A stretch of 64,000 bases of DNA from Hymenobacter sp. BRD128 (GCF_013256625.1 NZ_CP053908.1:1116001-1180000); one strand, 5' to 3'. Positions 16,120 through 24,974 are shown, numbered from the stretch's first letter. Notes: a model not told the origin generated them from the sequence alone. Numbers and translations are program-made.

Positions 16120-16764
16120 ATGACCAAGCAATTCTCCCTGTTGGCACTGGCCGCTAGCCTGGCCCTGCCCGCCGCCGCGCAGCAAGACCCCAAAGCCGGC
16201 AAAATCCTCGACGCGGTGAGCGCTAAGTACACCGCCCTCAAGTCGTTTCAGGCTAGCTTTACCCAAACGCTGGAAAACCCTGCCGCCAAGCTCAAGCAAA
16301 ACCTGAGCGGCGAGGCGACCGTGAGCGGCCAGAAATACCACCTCGCCACGAGCGGCCAGGAAATTATCAACGACGGCAAAACGACCTGGACCTACCTCAA
16401 AAACGAGAACGAGGTCAACATCACCGAGTCGGACCCCACCAACCAGGATATGTCACCGGCCCAGATGTACACTATGTACAAAAAGGGCTATAAGTACACC
16501 TACGTGAAGTCGCTCAAGGATGGCGGCGTAACCAGCGACCTCATTGAACTATCGCCGGAAGACCGCAAAAACGACGTGTTTAAAGTGCAACTTATCGTGG
16601 GCACGGCCGACCACGCCATCCACAGCGTGAAGACGTTTAAGAAAAACGGTACCCGCACTACGTTCACTCTCAAGAACTTCAAGCCCAATGTGCCGGTATC
16701 GGCCACGTCGTTTGCCTTCGACAAAAACGCCCACAAAGGCGTAAAGGTGGTAGACCTGCGCTAG
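16120..16764 (+). CDS. lolA: Outer-membrane lipoprotein carrier protein LolA
   Basis: A 214-residue periplasmic chaperone that ferries lipoproteins from LolCDE to the outer membrane. The signal peptide MTKQFSLLALAASLALPAAA is followed by AKYTALKSFQASFTQTLENP, the family's first helix and strand, then NDGKTTWTYLKNENEVNI and the C-terminal FDKNAHKGVKVVDLR. The start is placed at ATG 16120 because the 38 upstream in-frame residues come from the ftsK 3' hairpin and lack a signal sequence. The gene follows ftsK on the same strand, an order I associate with Bacteroidota. Confidence 0.93.
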   Translation: MTKQFSLLALAASLALPAAAQQDPKAGKILDAVSAKYTALKSFQASFTQTLENPAAKLKQNLSGEATVSGQKYHLATSGQEIINDGKTTWTYLKNENEVNITESDPTNQDMSPAQMYTMYKKGYKYTYVKSLKDGGVTSDLIELSPEDRKNDVFKVQLIVGTADHAIHSVKTFKKNGTRTTFTLKNFKPNVPVSATSFAFDKNAHKGVKVVDLR

Positions 16765-16778
16765 GAGCAGCTTTTTGC

Positions 16779-16853
16779 TGTAAAACGGAGTGGTACTTCG
16801 TTTCTCGTCGAGCAAGTTGTTCGCGCAGAAACGGAGTACCACTCCGTTTTACA
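16779..16853. repeat. 26-bp inverted repeat between lolA and the DUF2851 gene
   Basis: Arms at 16779-16804 and 16828-16853 pair with a single mismatch and a 23-base spacer. The arm core ACGGAGTGGTAC is unrelated to the GTCATGC family, so it is a different repeat type in the same kind of position. Confidence 0.93.
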
Positions 16854-16862
16854 TTTGCTGCT

Positions 16863-18179
16863 ATGCGCGAAGATTTTCTGCACTACGTCTGGCAGCACCA
16901 GTATTTCGACAAGGCTGACCTGCGCACCACTACCGGGGAGGAAATTCAGGTGCTGCGCCCCGGCCAGCGCAATGCCGATGCCGGCCCCGATTTTCTGAAT
17001 GCCCGCCTGCGCCTGGGCGAGGTAGAGTGGAACGGTGCCGTCGAGATTCACTTACGAGCTTCCGATTGGCAACGGCATAATCATCAAGTAGATGCCAAGT
17101 ACGACCAAGTGGTTTTGCACGTCGTGCTCACGGCCGATGCCGACGTGCGCCGCACCAACGACAGCCTCATTCCGGCCCTGGCGCTAGCCCCGCGCCTGGC
17201 CCCCGACCTGCTGGCCCGCTACGCGGCCCTGGTGGCCGCGCCGCCCGCCGCAGCTCTGCCCTGCGCCCCGCTACTAGCCCAGGTGCCCCAGCTCGTGCGC
17301 ACCATGATGACGGAGCGCGCCTTATTAGAAAGAGTGGAGCGCAAGGCCGATGCAATTGCCGAGCTGCACGGCCACCTGAGCCACGACTGGGAGGCCACCA
17401 CCTACCACGCGCTGATGGCAGCCTTCGGCTTCCAAAAAAACAGCGAGCCGCTGGCTAGGCTAGCCAAGGCCGTGCCGCTGCCCGTGCTGCGCCGCCATCG
17501 CCACGACGCCCGCCAGCTCGAAGCGCTGCTGTTTGGGCAAGCTGGCTTTCTGATTGAAAACGAAGAAACTGCGGGCGATGCTTACCTGGCCGACCGCCGC
17601 CAGGAGCACGAGTTTTTGCGCCACAAATACGGGCTGGCCGAGGCCGCGCTAGCCGCCCATGAGTGGAACTACCTGCGCCTGCGGCCCGCCAACTTTCCGG
17701 CCGTGCGGCTGGGGCAGCTGGTGGGCCTGCTGCACCGGCGCCCGGCGCTGTTTGATGCGCTGCTCACGGCCCAAAGCGTATCGGCGCTCACCGAGTTTTT
17801 TGCCGGCGCGCCCGCGCCCGACTATTGGCGGCAGCACTTCCGGCCCGGCCGGCCGGGCAAGGTGCCCGCGCTGGGTAAGAGTAGTATCGAGCTGCTTATT
17901 ACCAACGTAGTCGTGCCGCTGCGCGTGGCCTACGCCCGGCACGTGGGCCAGCCCGCGCTAGTTGAAAGCAGCGTAGCGCTACTAGCCGAGTTGCCCGCCG
18001 AGCACAACCAGTTTACCGACCTCTACCAGGAACTGGGCTTCGAGCACCGCACCGCCGCCGACTCGCAGGGCCTGCTGGCCCTGCATAAGGGGTACTGCTT
18101 GCCGCGTCGCTGCCTGCACTGCGCCATCGGCGCGCGGCTGGTAGGCGGCGCCGAGCCCCGCCTGCGCATCAGCCGATGA
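16863..18179 (+). CDS. DUF2851 family protein
   Basis: A 438-residue cytoplasmic protein of the Bacteroidota-specific DUF2851 family. The start MREDFLHYVWQHQYFD, then LRTTTGEEIQVLRPGQRNADAGPDFLNARL and EWNGAVEIHLRASDWQRHNH are diagnostic; the conserved D, E and H residues in that block suggest a nuclease-like metal site, although no activity has been shown to my knowledge. A C-terminal pair of cysteines (GYCLPRRCLHCAIG) fits a zinc-binding motif seen in the family. Its last bases overlap the next membrane-protein gene by ATGA, so the two are translationally coupled. Confidence 0.9.
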   Translation: MREDFLHYVWQHQYFDKADLRTTTGEEIQVLRPGQRNADAGPDFLNARLRLGEVEWNGAVEIHLRASDWQRHNHQVDAKYDQVVLHVVLTADADVRRTNDSLIPALALAPRLAPDLLARYAALVAAPPAAALPCAPLLAQVPQLVRTMMTERALLERVERKADAIAELHGHLSHDWEATTYHALMAAFGFQKNSEPLARLAKAVPLPVLRRHRHDARQLEALLFGQAGFLIENEETAGDAYLADRRQEHEFLRHKYGLAEAALAAHEWNYLRLRPANFPAVRLGQLVGLLHRRPALFDALLTAQSVSALTEFFAGAPAPDYWRQHFRPGRPGKVPALGKSSIELLITNVVVPLRVAYARHVGQPALVESSVALLAELPAEHNQFTDLYQELGFEHRTAADSQGLLALHKGYCLPRRCLHCAIGARLVGGAEPRLRISR

Positions 18180-19489
18180 AGTTAGGCCTGATGATTCTGC
18201 TTAATGCGCTGTTAGTAAGCTTCTTTCTGTATTGGCTGCGGCGCGAATACCGGCGGGCTGGCCCTGGTTTACGGCCCTGGCTGCTGCCGGCGCTGGCGTG
18301 GCGGCTGCTGCTCACGGCCATCAGCAATAATTATCCTGGCCCCGATGCCCGGTTGCTGCTGCAAAAAAGCAGGTACTTCGTGGATGATTTCTGGGCACAG
18401 CCTGCCGCAGCATTTACCCTTTGGCAAAGTAATCATTTTCAGGCCGCTGGCGAAATAATTTCGTTCTATACCTGGTCGAATACGCTGTATTTTCTCAAGC
18501 TGCTGGCCCTACTCAATCTGGCCGCGGGTGGCAGTGGCTGGCTGGCTGGTCTATACCTGAGCCTCGCATGCTTTGCGGCTTGCTGGGTGCTGGTGCGCGG
18601 GCTGGGGCAGGTTTTTCCGCTAGCCTCGCTGGCTGCTGCGGGCATAGCCTTTCTGGCCTGGCCTACGGTAATATGGTGGACCAGTGGCCTCACCAAGGAA
18701 ACGCTGCTGCTGGGGGCGGGTGCCGGGGTGGTTGCCCTCGCGCTGCCCGCCATTTATGGCGTACCCAGTGGCGAGCCACTGCGGCTAGGCCGGCGCCTTG
18801 GGCAGCTGGCAGTGGGCTTGCTGCTAGTATGGGTAATGGTTCGGATACGTTTGTTTTTTGCCTTGCCGCTGCTAGGTGGGCTCCTTGCCCTTGCCCTGGT
18901 GCGCTTGGCCACGCGGCGCGGCTGGCTAGGGGCCGGCTGGCAGGCCCAGGTGGGCGGACTCCTGGTGCTCTTGGTGCTGGGGACTGGGCCGGCCCTAATA
19001 GGTGGCAATAAGGTTTTGAGCATAAAGTTTTTGATGGATGAAGTTGGCCGCAATTACCAGCACGGGCTACGCACCTCACCCGGCCGGCCGCACCTGGAAT
19101 ATGCCGACTGGCAGCCCACGCCGCTAGGGTTGCTCCGGCACGCGCCGCTGGCGGCCGAGCAGGTGCTGACCCGGCCCTGGCTGGGTGAGTCGAGCCAGCT
19201 GCTATACGTGGGCGCGGGCCTGGAAAACCTGCTGCTACTCGGCCTGCTGGGGCTAGCGCTGGTGGCCGTTTGGCGCGGCCGGGCCGGCCGGCTGCCGGCT
19301 GCGCTGGTAGCCTTGCTTATAATCTATTGCCTGCTGCTGGCCGCCTTCATCGGCCTGAGTACCCCCAACCTGGGCACCCTGAGCCGCTACCGCACGGCGC
19401 TACTGCCGTGGCTGCTGCTGCTACTGCTCCAAAACGACTACGCCCGCCGCCTGTTAAAAAGGGTAGGGCAGTGGGTCGGCGTAGCCTAG
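18176..19489 (+). CDS. Polytopic membrane protein, polysaccharide-polymerase-like
   Basis: A 437-residue protein with about ten to eleven hydrophobic helices and no recognised catalytic domain. SGLTKETLLLGAG in the middle and the C-terminal LSRYRTALLPWLLLLLL resemble motifs of Wzy/EpsG-like membrane proteins from exopolysaccharide loci, but the match is by general appearance only. Its first ATG overlaps the stop of the DUF2851 gene. A sugar O-acetyltransferase-like gene follows 38 bases downstream, which weakly supports a cell-envelope glycan role. Confidence 0.75.
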   Translation: MKLGLMILLNALLVSFFLYWLRREYRRAGPGLRPWLLPALAWRLLLTAISNNYPGPDARLLLQKSRYFVDDFWAQPAAAFTLWQSNHFQAAGEIISFYTWSNTLYFLKLLALLNLAAGGSGWLAGLYLSLACFAACWVLVRGLGQVFPLASLAAAGIAFLAWPTVIWWTSGLTKETLLLGAGAGVVALALPAIYGVPSGEPLRLGRRLGQLAVGLLLVWVMVRIRLFFALPLLGGLLALALVRLATRRGWLGAGWQAQVGGLLVLLVLGTGPALIGGNKVLSIKFLMDEVGRNYQHGLRTSPGRPHLEYADWQPTPLGLLRHAPLAAEQVLTRPWLGESSQLLYVGAGLENLLLLGLLGLALVAVWRGRAGRLPAALVALLIIYCLLLAAFIGLSTPNLGTLSRYRTALLPWLLLLLLQNDYARRLLKRVGQWVGVA

Positions 19490-19512
19490 CGGCCCTTCCC
19501 TGGCCTCGGTCG

Positions 19513-19520
19513 TACCTTTG
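19513..19520 (+). promoter_or_regulatory. Bacteroidota -7 promoter element (TACCTTTG)
   Basis: Exact TAnnTTTG, with only seven bases between it and the ATG at 19528. No convincing -33 TTG was seen. If active it would give an almost leaderless transcript. Confidence 0.5.
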
Positions 19521-19527
19521 TCTACTT

Positions 19528-20160
19528 ATGGAAAATCCCGTTATCATTCTGGGCGCGCAAGCCATTGGCACCGCCGCGCTGGATGCTTTTTTATCGAATG
19601 ACGTGGTCGTGTATTGCCTGCTCGACGACGACCCCAAGCTGCACAACACCGAGCTGCTCGACGTGCCCGTGATGGGCAATACCGACGATGGTGAGCTGCT
19701 GAAGCTGCTGGGCAAAAAGTGCGAAGTATTCGTAGCTACTGAGGATGCCGCCAGCCGCCGTAGCCTCACCAAAATGCTGCGCGATGAGTATGAGGTGGTG
19801 CCCGTCAATAGCATCCACCAGCGGGCCAGCGTATCGCCGCACGCCGAGCTGGGCCACGGCAACTACGTGGGCCCCAATGCGGTAGTAGCTGCCACCGCCA
19901 AAATCGGCGAGGGTGTTTTGCTAAGTCCTAATGCCGTGGTCGAGGGCCAGGCTACCGTGGGCGACTACGCCCAGCTCGGCAGCGGCGCCCAGATTGGGGT
20001 AGGAGCCAGCGTGGGCGCCAATGCCTTTGTAGGTGCCGGGGCCGTGCTGGTGGCCGGCGTGAAAGTGGGCGACAAAGCCCGCGTGGGCGCCGGCTCGGTG
20101 GTAGTGGCCGACGTGCCCGCCGGCCAAACGGTATTCGGCAACCCGGCCAAGCAAGTATGA
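19528..20160 (+). CDS. NeuD/PglD-type sugar O-acyltransferase
   Basis: A 210-residue protein with the two-part layout of the NeuD/PglD/VioB acetyltransferases. It has an N-terminal Rossmann-like domain (VIILGAQAIGTAALDAFL, CLLDDDPKLHNT, VPVMGNTDDGELL) and a C-terminal left-handed beta-helix of hexapeptide repeats (VSPHAELGHGNYVGPNAVV through ADVPAGQTVFGNPAKQV). Such enzymes acetylate amino or hydroxyl groups of nucleotide sugars. The start is taken at ATG 19528, as the longer open frame upstream lies within the previous membrane gene. The acceptor sugar is unknown. Confidence 0.87.
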   Translation: MENPVIILGAQAIGTAALDAFLSNDVVVYCLLDDDPKLHNTELLDVPVMGNTDDGELLKLLGKKCEVFVATEDAASRRSLTKMLRDEYEVVPVNSIHQRASVSPHAELGHGNYVGPNAVVAATAKIGEGVLLSPNAVVEGQATVGDYAQLGSGAQIGVGASVGANAFVGAGAVLVAGVKVGDKARVGAGSVVVADVPAGQTVFGNPAKQV

Positions 20161-20168
20161 GCGAAGCT

Positions 20169-20253
20169 ATGAGTTAAAAGTTATGAGTTATGAGTTTCCA
20201 AGCTAGAACTCCACTCACAACGGCTAACTCATAACTCATAACTTTTAACTCAT
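20169..20253. repeat. 28-bp perfect inverted repeat made of GTTATGAGTTA motifs
   Basis: Arms at 20169-20196 and 20226-20253 are exact reverse complements over 28 bases with a 29-base spacer. Within each arm the unit TTATGAG is repeated in tandem. The element fills the gap between the acyltransferase and trhO and differs in sequence from the GTCATGC family. Confidence 0.95.
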
Positions 20254-20262
20254 CACTCAAAA

Positions 20263-21204
20263 ATGTACCAAGTCCTTCTTTATTACTGCTATACCCCGCT
20301 CGAAAACCCCGAGCAGTTCCGCGACGAGCACCACCGCCTGTGCCTCGACCTGGACTTGCGCGGGCGCATCATCGTGGCGGCCGAGGGCCTGAACGGTACC
20401 GTGTCGGGCACCCGCGCGGCCTGCGCCGCCTACATGGCCGCCGTGCAGGCCGACCCGCGTTTTGCGGCTCTGGAGTTTAAAGTTGATGAGGTGGCTAGCC
20501 ACGCTTTCCAGAAGCTGCACGTGCGCGTGAAGCCCGAAATCGTGCACAGCAGCCTGCACCACGTGCGGCCCCACGAAAAAACCGGCCAGCACCTGAGCCC
20601 CCAGGAATTCAAGGAGTTGAAAGACCGCGACGACGTGGTGGTGGTCGATGTGCGCTCAGACTACGAGTATAACCTCGGCCGCTTCAAAAACGCTGTGACG
20701 CTGGATATTGAGAACTTCCGCGACTTTCCCGAGCGCGTCGAGCGCCTGGAACAGTTCAAGGACAAGAAGATTCTGACGTACTGCACCGGCGGCGTAAAAT
20801 GCGAAAAAGCCACCGCCTTCCTGCTGGAGCAGGGCTTCGAGAATGTGTACCAGCTGCACGGCGGCATTATCAAGTATGGTATTGAGGCCGGCGGCGAAGA
20901 CTTTGAGGGGCAGTGCTACGTGTTCGATAACCGCGTGGCCGTAGATGTCAACCGCGTGAATCCCAGCGTTATTTCGCGCTGCCATCACTGTCAGCAGCCC
21001 TCGGCCAGGCTCATCAACTGCGCCAACCCGCACTGCAACGCCCACCTGCCACTGTGCGAAAGCTGTGGTGAGCAGCTGGCCGGTGCCTGCTCCGAGGCCT
21101 GCGCCGCGCACCCCGACAAGCGCCCCTACGACGGCACCGGCACTTACCCCAAGCAAAGCAACCATTATACCCCCGCGCAGGGTCTGGCTTCCTACCGGGG
21201 CTAG
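20263..21204 (+). CDS. trhO: tRNA uridine(34) hydroxylase (rhodanese family)
   Basis: A 313-residue TrhO/YceA-type protein that hydroxylates uridine 34 of certain tRNAs as the first step toward 5-methoxyuridine-type modifications. The N-terminal acylphosphatase-like domain (YYCYTPLENP, then AAEGLNGTVSGT) is followed by a rhodanese domain with catalytic C174 in YCTGGVKCEKA. A cysteine-rich C-terminus (CHHCQQPS, CANPHC and CESCGEQ) probably binds zinc. Length and domain order match the family. It stands between two inverted repeats and is probably its own transcription unit. Confidence 0.92.
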   Translation: MYQVLLYYCYTPLENPEQFRDEHHRLCLDLDLRGRIIVAAEGLNGTVSGTRAACAAYMAAVQADPRFAALEFKVDEVASHAFQKLHVRVKPEIVHSSLHHVRPHEKTGQHLSPQEFKELKDRDDVVVVDVRSDYEYNLGRFKNAVTLDIENFRDFPERVERLEQFKDKKILTYCTGGVKCEKATAFLLEQGFENVYQLHGGIIKYGIEAGGEDFEGQCYVFDNRVAVDVNRVNPSVISRCHHCQQPSARLINCANPHCNAHLPLCESCGEQLAGACSEACAAHPDKRPYDGTGTYPKQSNHYTPAQGLASYRG

Positions 21205-21216
21205 CATCCTGCTCGT

Positions 21217-21300
21217 CTGTCAGGCCGAGCCTGCGCAGCATCTGCTCACCGCCAAACGATTTTGTGCTGGCAAAGGTGCTGCGCAGGCTCAGCCCGACAG
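21217..21300. repeat. 26-bp inverted repeat (GTCAGGCCGAGC variant)
   Basis: Arms at 21217-21242 and 21275-21300 pair with three mismatches. The arm reads as a diverged version of the GTCATGC-GAGC-GCATCT family. It separates trhO from the nucleoside phosphorylase and provides a false upstream start for the latter. Confidence 0.9.
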
Positions 21301-21318
21301 GTATTCCTTATTAGTAAC

Positions 21319-22188
21319 ATGATTCCCGAATCCGAGCTCATCCTGAACGCCGACGGCACGATTTACCACCTTAATCTGCTGCCCGACCACATTTCTGATA
21401 TCATTCTGACCGTGGGCGACCCGGCGCGGGTGACGCAGGTAAGCCGGCATTTCGACTCTATCGAGTTTGAGGGCGCGCACCGCGAATTTGTGACCCACGT
21501 GGGCTATTACCGGGGCAAGCGCCTCACGGTGCTGAGCACCGGCATGGGCACCGATAACATCGACATCGTCATGAACGAGCTCGATGCGCTGGTTAATATC
21601 GACTTTATGTCGCGCACGGTGCGCCCACCCGAGGAGCGTCTGAGTTTGCGCATCATCCGGCTGGGCACCAGCGGCAGTTTGCAGGCCGATGTGCCGGTGG
21701 GCTCGCTCCTGGCTACCCAGCACGCCGTAGGCCTCGACTCGCTCATGCAGTTTTATCCCCTGGTCGAAACCGGCCTGGAAACGCAGGTAGCCAAAGACTT
21801 GCAGCAGTCGCTAGCCCTGCCCTTTGCACCCTACGTGGTGCGCGGCTCCGACCTGCTGCGCGAGCAGCTAGCCGCCGACCTGGTCATCGGCAACACCGTG
21901 ACCTGCCCCGGTTTCTACGGCCCGCAGGGCCGCCGCCTGCGCCTCGACCTGCGCCAGCCCGACTACATGCAGCGCCTCCAGGAGTTTCGCCACCAAAGCC
22001 CCGAGGGGGATTTCCGCCTTGCCAACTTCGAGATGGAAACCGCCGGCTACTACGCCCTGGGCCAGCTGCTGGGCCACGAGGTGCTCAGCCTCAACGCCAT
22101 TGTGGCGAACCGCGCCACCGGCGAGTTTACCAAAAATGCGGGAGAAGTCGTGGACCGACTTATTGCCCGCACGCTGGCTCTTATTTAA
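21319..22188 (+). CDS. Nucleoside phosphorylase (uridine phosphorylase-like)
   Basis: A 289-residue enzyme of the purine/uridine phosphorylase superfamily, cleaving nucleosides with phosphate to a base plus (deoxy)ribose 1-phosphate for salvage. GDPARVTQVSRHFD holds the phosphate-binding loop, VLSTGMGTDNIDIVMNEL the ribose/phosphate region, RLGTSGSLQADVPVGS the glycine-rich turn, and NFEMETAGYYALGQLLGH the ribose-binding Met-Glu pair. ATG 21319 is chosen because the upstream 19 residues derive from an inverted repeat. Base specificity is not certain; uridine phosphorylase is the closest group. Confidence 0.88.
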   Translation: MIPESELILNADGTIYHLNLLPDHISDIILTVGDPARVTQVSRHFDSIEFEGAHREFVTHVGYYRGKRLTVLSTGMGTDNIDIVMNELDALVNIDFMSRTVRPPEERLSLRIIRLGTSGSLQADVPVGSLLATQHAVGLDSLMQFYPLVETGLETQVAKDLQQSLALPFAPYVVRGSDLLREQLAADLVIGNTVTCPGFYGPQGRRLRLDLRQPDYMQRLQEFRHQSPEGDFRLANFEMETAGYYALGQLLGHEVLSLNAIVANRATGEFTKNAGEVVDRLIARTLALI

Positions 22189-22201
22189 ATCGTGGGTCAG
22201 C

Positions 22202-22507
22202 TTAATAAAAGTCGAACCCTAACACCGCCCGTAGCGGCAGCATGATGCCGGCTTTTAGCGTTAGGTACTCAGGGTGAGCGCTCCACACGGTGGTTTGCAC
22301 ACGCTTGGTCTGGCTGTCGGCGGTTTGAAAGAAAATATCGAGCTTGCCGTGGTAGGCATTGCCGAGGCGGGCGGCGCGCTCGGCATCGGCGCGACGGCGC
22401 TCCAGCTGGGTTTTATCGGTCAGGACGTCTTCCTGCGAAAAGCGCAGGCTGGGAATAGACTCTTTCTCAACGGTTTCGACCGGCTGGTCGGTAGTGGGAG
22501 CAAACAT
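22202..22507 (-). CDS. Conserved small hypothetical protein
   Basis: A 101-residue cytoplasmic protein, no signal peptide or helix pair. A charged helix (ERRRADAERAARLGNAYHGK) is followed by strands LDIFFQTADSQTKRVQTTVW and YLTLKAGIMLPLRAVLGFDFY. The compact alpha plus beta pattern and normal local codon bias support a real gene. I do not recognise a family. It converges with the nucleoside phosphorylase, with 13 bases between their stops. Confidence 0.75.
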   Translation of the reverse strand: MFAPTTDQPVETVEKESIPSLRFSQEDVLTDKTQLERRRADAERAARLGNAYHGKLDIFFQTADSQTKRVQTTVWSAHPEYLTLKAGIMLPLRAVLGFDFY

Positions 22508-22602
22508 AGGGCAGTAGCAGCGGTAAGTGAATAATAGCGCAGGAATGCCAATAGTACGCAGGCCGCAGCACTTTTAGTGTACCAACTTCCAGCCAGCTCG
22601 GT

Positions 22603-23619
22603 TTACAGCTCGGCCGCTAAAAATTCCATCGTGTCGATGCCATCGGCGTAGTCGGCCACGCCGGGGTTCTGGGCGCGGCCCAGCGGAAACGAGCCGGGGT
22701 AGCGCCCGCCCGCCGACACTATTGCCTGCGTTTGGGCGGCCACATCGGTGAGCTGGTCGAGCAGGTCGATTTCCTGCGTATACGTACCGTAGTGCACCAC
22801 TGAGATGGGCGACACGAGCGCCGCGCGCTCGGTCAGCAGCAAAAAGCCGTTATCGAGGTGCGGCACCGCATTCACGAGCATAATACTCTTGTTGTAGTCG
22901 TAGTTGTTCTGGTACTTGTGGTGATTGAGCACGCCGTGCCAGGTTTGCAGCGCATCGAGCAGCGGCACAAAGTCGTAGCCCTCGGGCACGTAGAGCTTGC
23001 TTACGTTGCGGCAGCCCAGGCCGTAGTATTGGAAGATGTCGGGGCCTAGCCCGGCTAACTCCCCGGCGGTTTCGCGGCCCGTTAGGATGGCCAGGCTGGT
23101 GCGGTTGCGCCGGATGAGGTGGGGCTTATTCTTGAAATAAAACTCGAAGTAGCGGGCCGTGTTATCCGAGCCGGTGGCAATGAAGGCATCGGCGGCGTTG
23201 AGGCGCTCCACAAACTGAATGCGCTCGGTAAAAGCCGGCTCAATCTGAGTCAACTCTTTGGCAATCCAGAGCATGAGCACGGTGTCGTCCTTGCTGGGCT
23301 TGGCCAGCAGCGTGTGGCCGCTCAGCAGCACGCACAGCATATCGTGGAAACCCACGAGCGGAATGTTGCCGGCCATCACCACGCCCACCTGGCGGGGGCT
23401 AGCGGGCTCGGCGGGGTAGCGGCCGGCCCAGCGGGCTAGCTCGGGCTCGGCCAGCAGGTGGGCGATGCCCGTGATGGCGGCGCGCACGTTGGGCAGGTCA
23501 AACCAGCCGTTACGGTTGCGGGCGCGGGCCGCCAGGTCGGTGAGCTCGTCGTCGGAAAGGCTGGCGAGGCGGCGGCCCAGCGCTGCGAAGGCGGCCAGGC
23601 GGGCAGTGTGATTCAGCAT
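22603..23619 (-). CDS. Acyl-CoA reductase (LuxC-like)
   Basis: A 338-residue protein of the LuxC/acyl-CoA reductase group within the aldehyde dehydrogenase superfamily, reducing acyl-CoA or acyl-thioester to an aldehyde with NADPH. VVMAGNIPLVGFHDMLCVLLSGH and LLAKPSKDD fit the nucleotide-binding region, FIATGSDNTARYFEFYF the central loop, and the probable catalytic cysteine lies near 205 in YYGLGCRNVSK. Gene start is ATG 23619. It faces a ferredoxin gene across a 132-base divergent gap, an arrangement that suggests the two share control. Confidence 0.86.
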   Translation of the reverse strand: MLNHTARLAAFAALGRRLASLSDDELTDLAARARNRNGWFDLPNVRAAITGIAHLLAEPELARWAGRYPAEPASPRQVGVVMAGNIPLVGFHDMLCVLLSGHTLLAKPSKDDTVLMLWIAKELTQIEPAFTERIQFVERLNAADAFIATGSDNTARYFEFYFKNKPHLIRRNRTSLAILTGRETAGELAGLGPDIFQYYGLGCRNVSKLYVPEGYDFVPLLDALQTWHGVLNHHKYQNNYDYNKSIMLVNAVPHLDNGFLLLTERAALVSPISVVHYGTYTQEIDLLDQLTDVAAQTQAIVSAGGRYPGSFPLGRAQNPGVADYADGIDTMEFLAAEL

Positions 23620-23651
23620 AAGAAAGGGTAGCAGTGAGGCCGAATGAACCG

Positions 23652-23659
23652 TACTTTTG
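23652..23659 (+). promoter_or_regulatory. Bacteroidota -7 promoter element (TACTTTTG)
   Basis: Exact TAnnTTTG in the divergent gap, about 92 bases upstream of the ferredoxin ATG. No clear -33 TTG was seen. Confidence 0.5.
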
Positions 23660-23751
23660 GGGGTTCGAACTAGCCAGGGCTCGTGCTTTTACGTACAGCC
23701 GGGCAGCTTTGACCAAGCAAAATTACTCACTAGCATAAGGAGACGACGGCA

Positions 23752-24102
23752 ATGGCCATCATGATAACCGACGAGTGCATCAACTGTGGTGCCTGCGAAC
23801 CGGAATGCCCCAACACCGCCATTTACGAGGGCGGCGCCCAGTGGCGCTGGGCCGATGGCACCACGCTGAAGGAAGTACAAACCATCGACGGCAAGCTGGC
23901 CGGCGGCACCGACCCCCAAAAACCGGTTTCCAACGAGTACTATTACATCGTAACTGATAAGTGCACCGAGTGCGTGGGCTTTCACGAGGAACCGCAGTGC
24001 GCCGCCGTGTGCCCCGTCGATTGCTGCGTCGATGACCCCGACCATCGCGAAAGCCGCGAGCGCCTGGCGCAGAAGCAGCAGTGGCTGCACAAGGCGGCAT
24101 AA
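23752..24102 (+). CDS. 4Fe-4S dicluster ferredoxin
   Basis: A 116-residue electron carrier with two [4Fe-4S] clusters. The first motif uses C9, C12, C15 and C19 ([12 protein letters not shown]). The second uses C71, C74, C83 and C87 ([22 protein letters not shown]), with the eight-residue insert between its second and third cysteines typical of the Allochromatium-type ferredoxins. The C-terminal helix ([17 protein letters not shown]) is also family-like. It is divergent from the acyl-CoA reductase and followed by a 42-bp-arm inverted repeat. The redox partner is not identified. Confidence 0.93.
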   Translation: MAIMITDECINCGACEPECPNTAIYEGGAQWRWADGTTLKEVQTIDGKLAGGTDPQKPVSNEYYYIVTDKCTECVGFHEEPQCAAVCPVDCCVDDPDHRESRERLAQKQQWLHKAA

Positions 24103-24139
24103 GGATGTAGGGCGGACGCTGCGAGTCCGCGTTTTCTTA

Positions 24140-24249
24140 AAAAAGAACGTCATGCTGAGCTTGTCGAAGCATCTCTCCCGCGCCGCTGGGGTTACGAACC
24201 CAACGATGCGGGAGAGATGCTTCGACAAGCTCAGCATGACGTTCTTTTT
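24140..24249. repeat. 42-bp perfect inverted repeat (GTCATGCTGAGC family)
   Basis: Arms at 24140-24181 and 24208-24249 are exact complements over 42 bases around a 26-base centre, which itself has a GGGTT / AACCC mini-stem. It separates the convergent ferredoxin and aat genes. Just before it, at about 24113-24133, a small GCGGAC / GTCCGC hairpin is present. Each arm can be misread as a peptide containing VMLSLSKHL. Confidence 0.97.
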
Positions 24250-24258
24250 CATTAGGTT

Positions 24259-24912
24259 TTAAAACAACTGCCGGCTAGGGTCCTGCTCCGTCGCCAGCAG
24301 CGCCAGAAACTCCTCGCGCGACACTTCCTCCGCACCCAGCGCCGCCATGTGCGGCGTCAGCTGCTGAATATCGAACCAGCTAGCCCCGCGCGCCGCCAGG
24401 TGGCTAGCCAGCGCCAGCACCGCCAGCTTCGAGGCATTGGGGCGGTGGTGAAACATGCTTTCGCCCGCAAATACCCCTAGCACGGCCACGCCGTAGAGGC
24501 CACCCACCAGCTCGTCGCCCTCCCACACCTCCACGCTGTGGGCGTGGCCGGCGGCGTGCAGCGCCTCGTAGCCGCGCACCAGCTGCGGCGTTATCCAGGT
24601 GCCATCCTGGCCGGGGCGCGGCTGGGCCTGGCACGCCCGCATCACCTGCCCAAACGCCGTGTCGAAGCTGATGCGCCACGGCGACTGCCGCTGCGCCCGC
24701 GCCAGGCTGCGGCCCACGTGCAGGCTAGCCAGCCGCAAAATGCCCCGGCGCGGCGGGCAAAACCAGGCCAGCGGCCACCCCGGCACCGGCCACGGAAAAA
24801 TGCCCTGCGCATACGCCGCCACCAGGTTTTCAACGGTGGGCTGGCCGCCGAGCAGCAGCAGGCCGTCGAGGTCGTCGCGCGCGGCGGAGGGCGGGGGGAA
24901 GATGAGAGGCAT
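24259..24912 (-). CDS. aat: Leucyl/phenylalanyl-tRNA--protein transferase
   Basis: Transfers Leu or Phe from aminoacyl-tRNA to proteins with N-terminal Arg or Lys, marking them for ClpAP degradation by the N-end rule. At 217 residues it is of normal length. Diagnostic blocks are DGLLLLGGQPTVENLVAAYAQGIFPW, WFCPPRRGIL, TWITPQLVRGYEALHAAGHA, HSVEVWEGDELVGGLYGV and FAGESMFHHRPNASKLAVL. The 3' end abuts the 42-bp inverted repeat. The 5' side faces a divergent AT-rich lipoprotein gene across 62 bases. Confidence 0.95.
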   Translation of the reverse strand: MPLIFPPPSAARDDLDGLLLLGGQPTVENLVAAYAQGIFPWPVPGWPLAWFCPPRRGILRLASLHVGRSLARAQRQSPWRISFDTAFGQVMRACQAQPRPGQDGTWITPQLVRGYEALHAAGHAHSVEVWEGDELVGGLYGVAVLGVFAGESMFHHRPNASKLAVLALASHLAARGASWFDIQQLTPHMAALGAEEVSREEFLALLATEQDPSRQLF

Positions 24913-24974
24913 TAAGAATTTTTTGCGTCTAACTTGCGCGGGTCGCCTAGTCTATAAATTGAAGCAAAATAAAT

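Noticed and set aside
22501..22508. TAnnTTTG-type match on the minus strand at the 22507 gene start
   Set aside because: It overlaps the start codon itself, so it cannot be its promoter; a chance match.
24140..24249. CRISPR or attachment-site reading of the long palindromes
   Set aside because: There are only two inverted arms, no direct-repeat/spacer array, no cas genes, and no tRNA or integrase adjacent.
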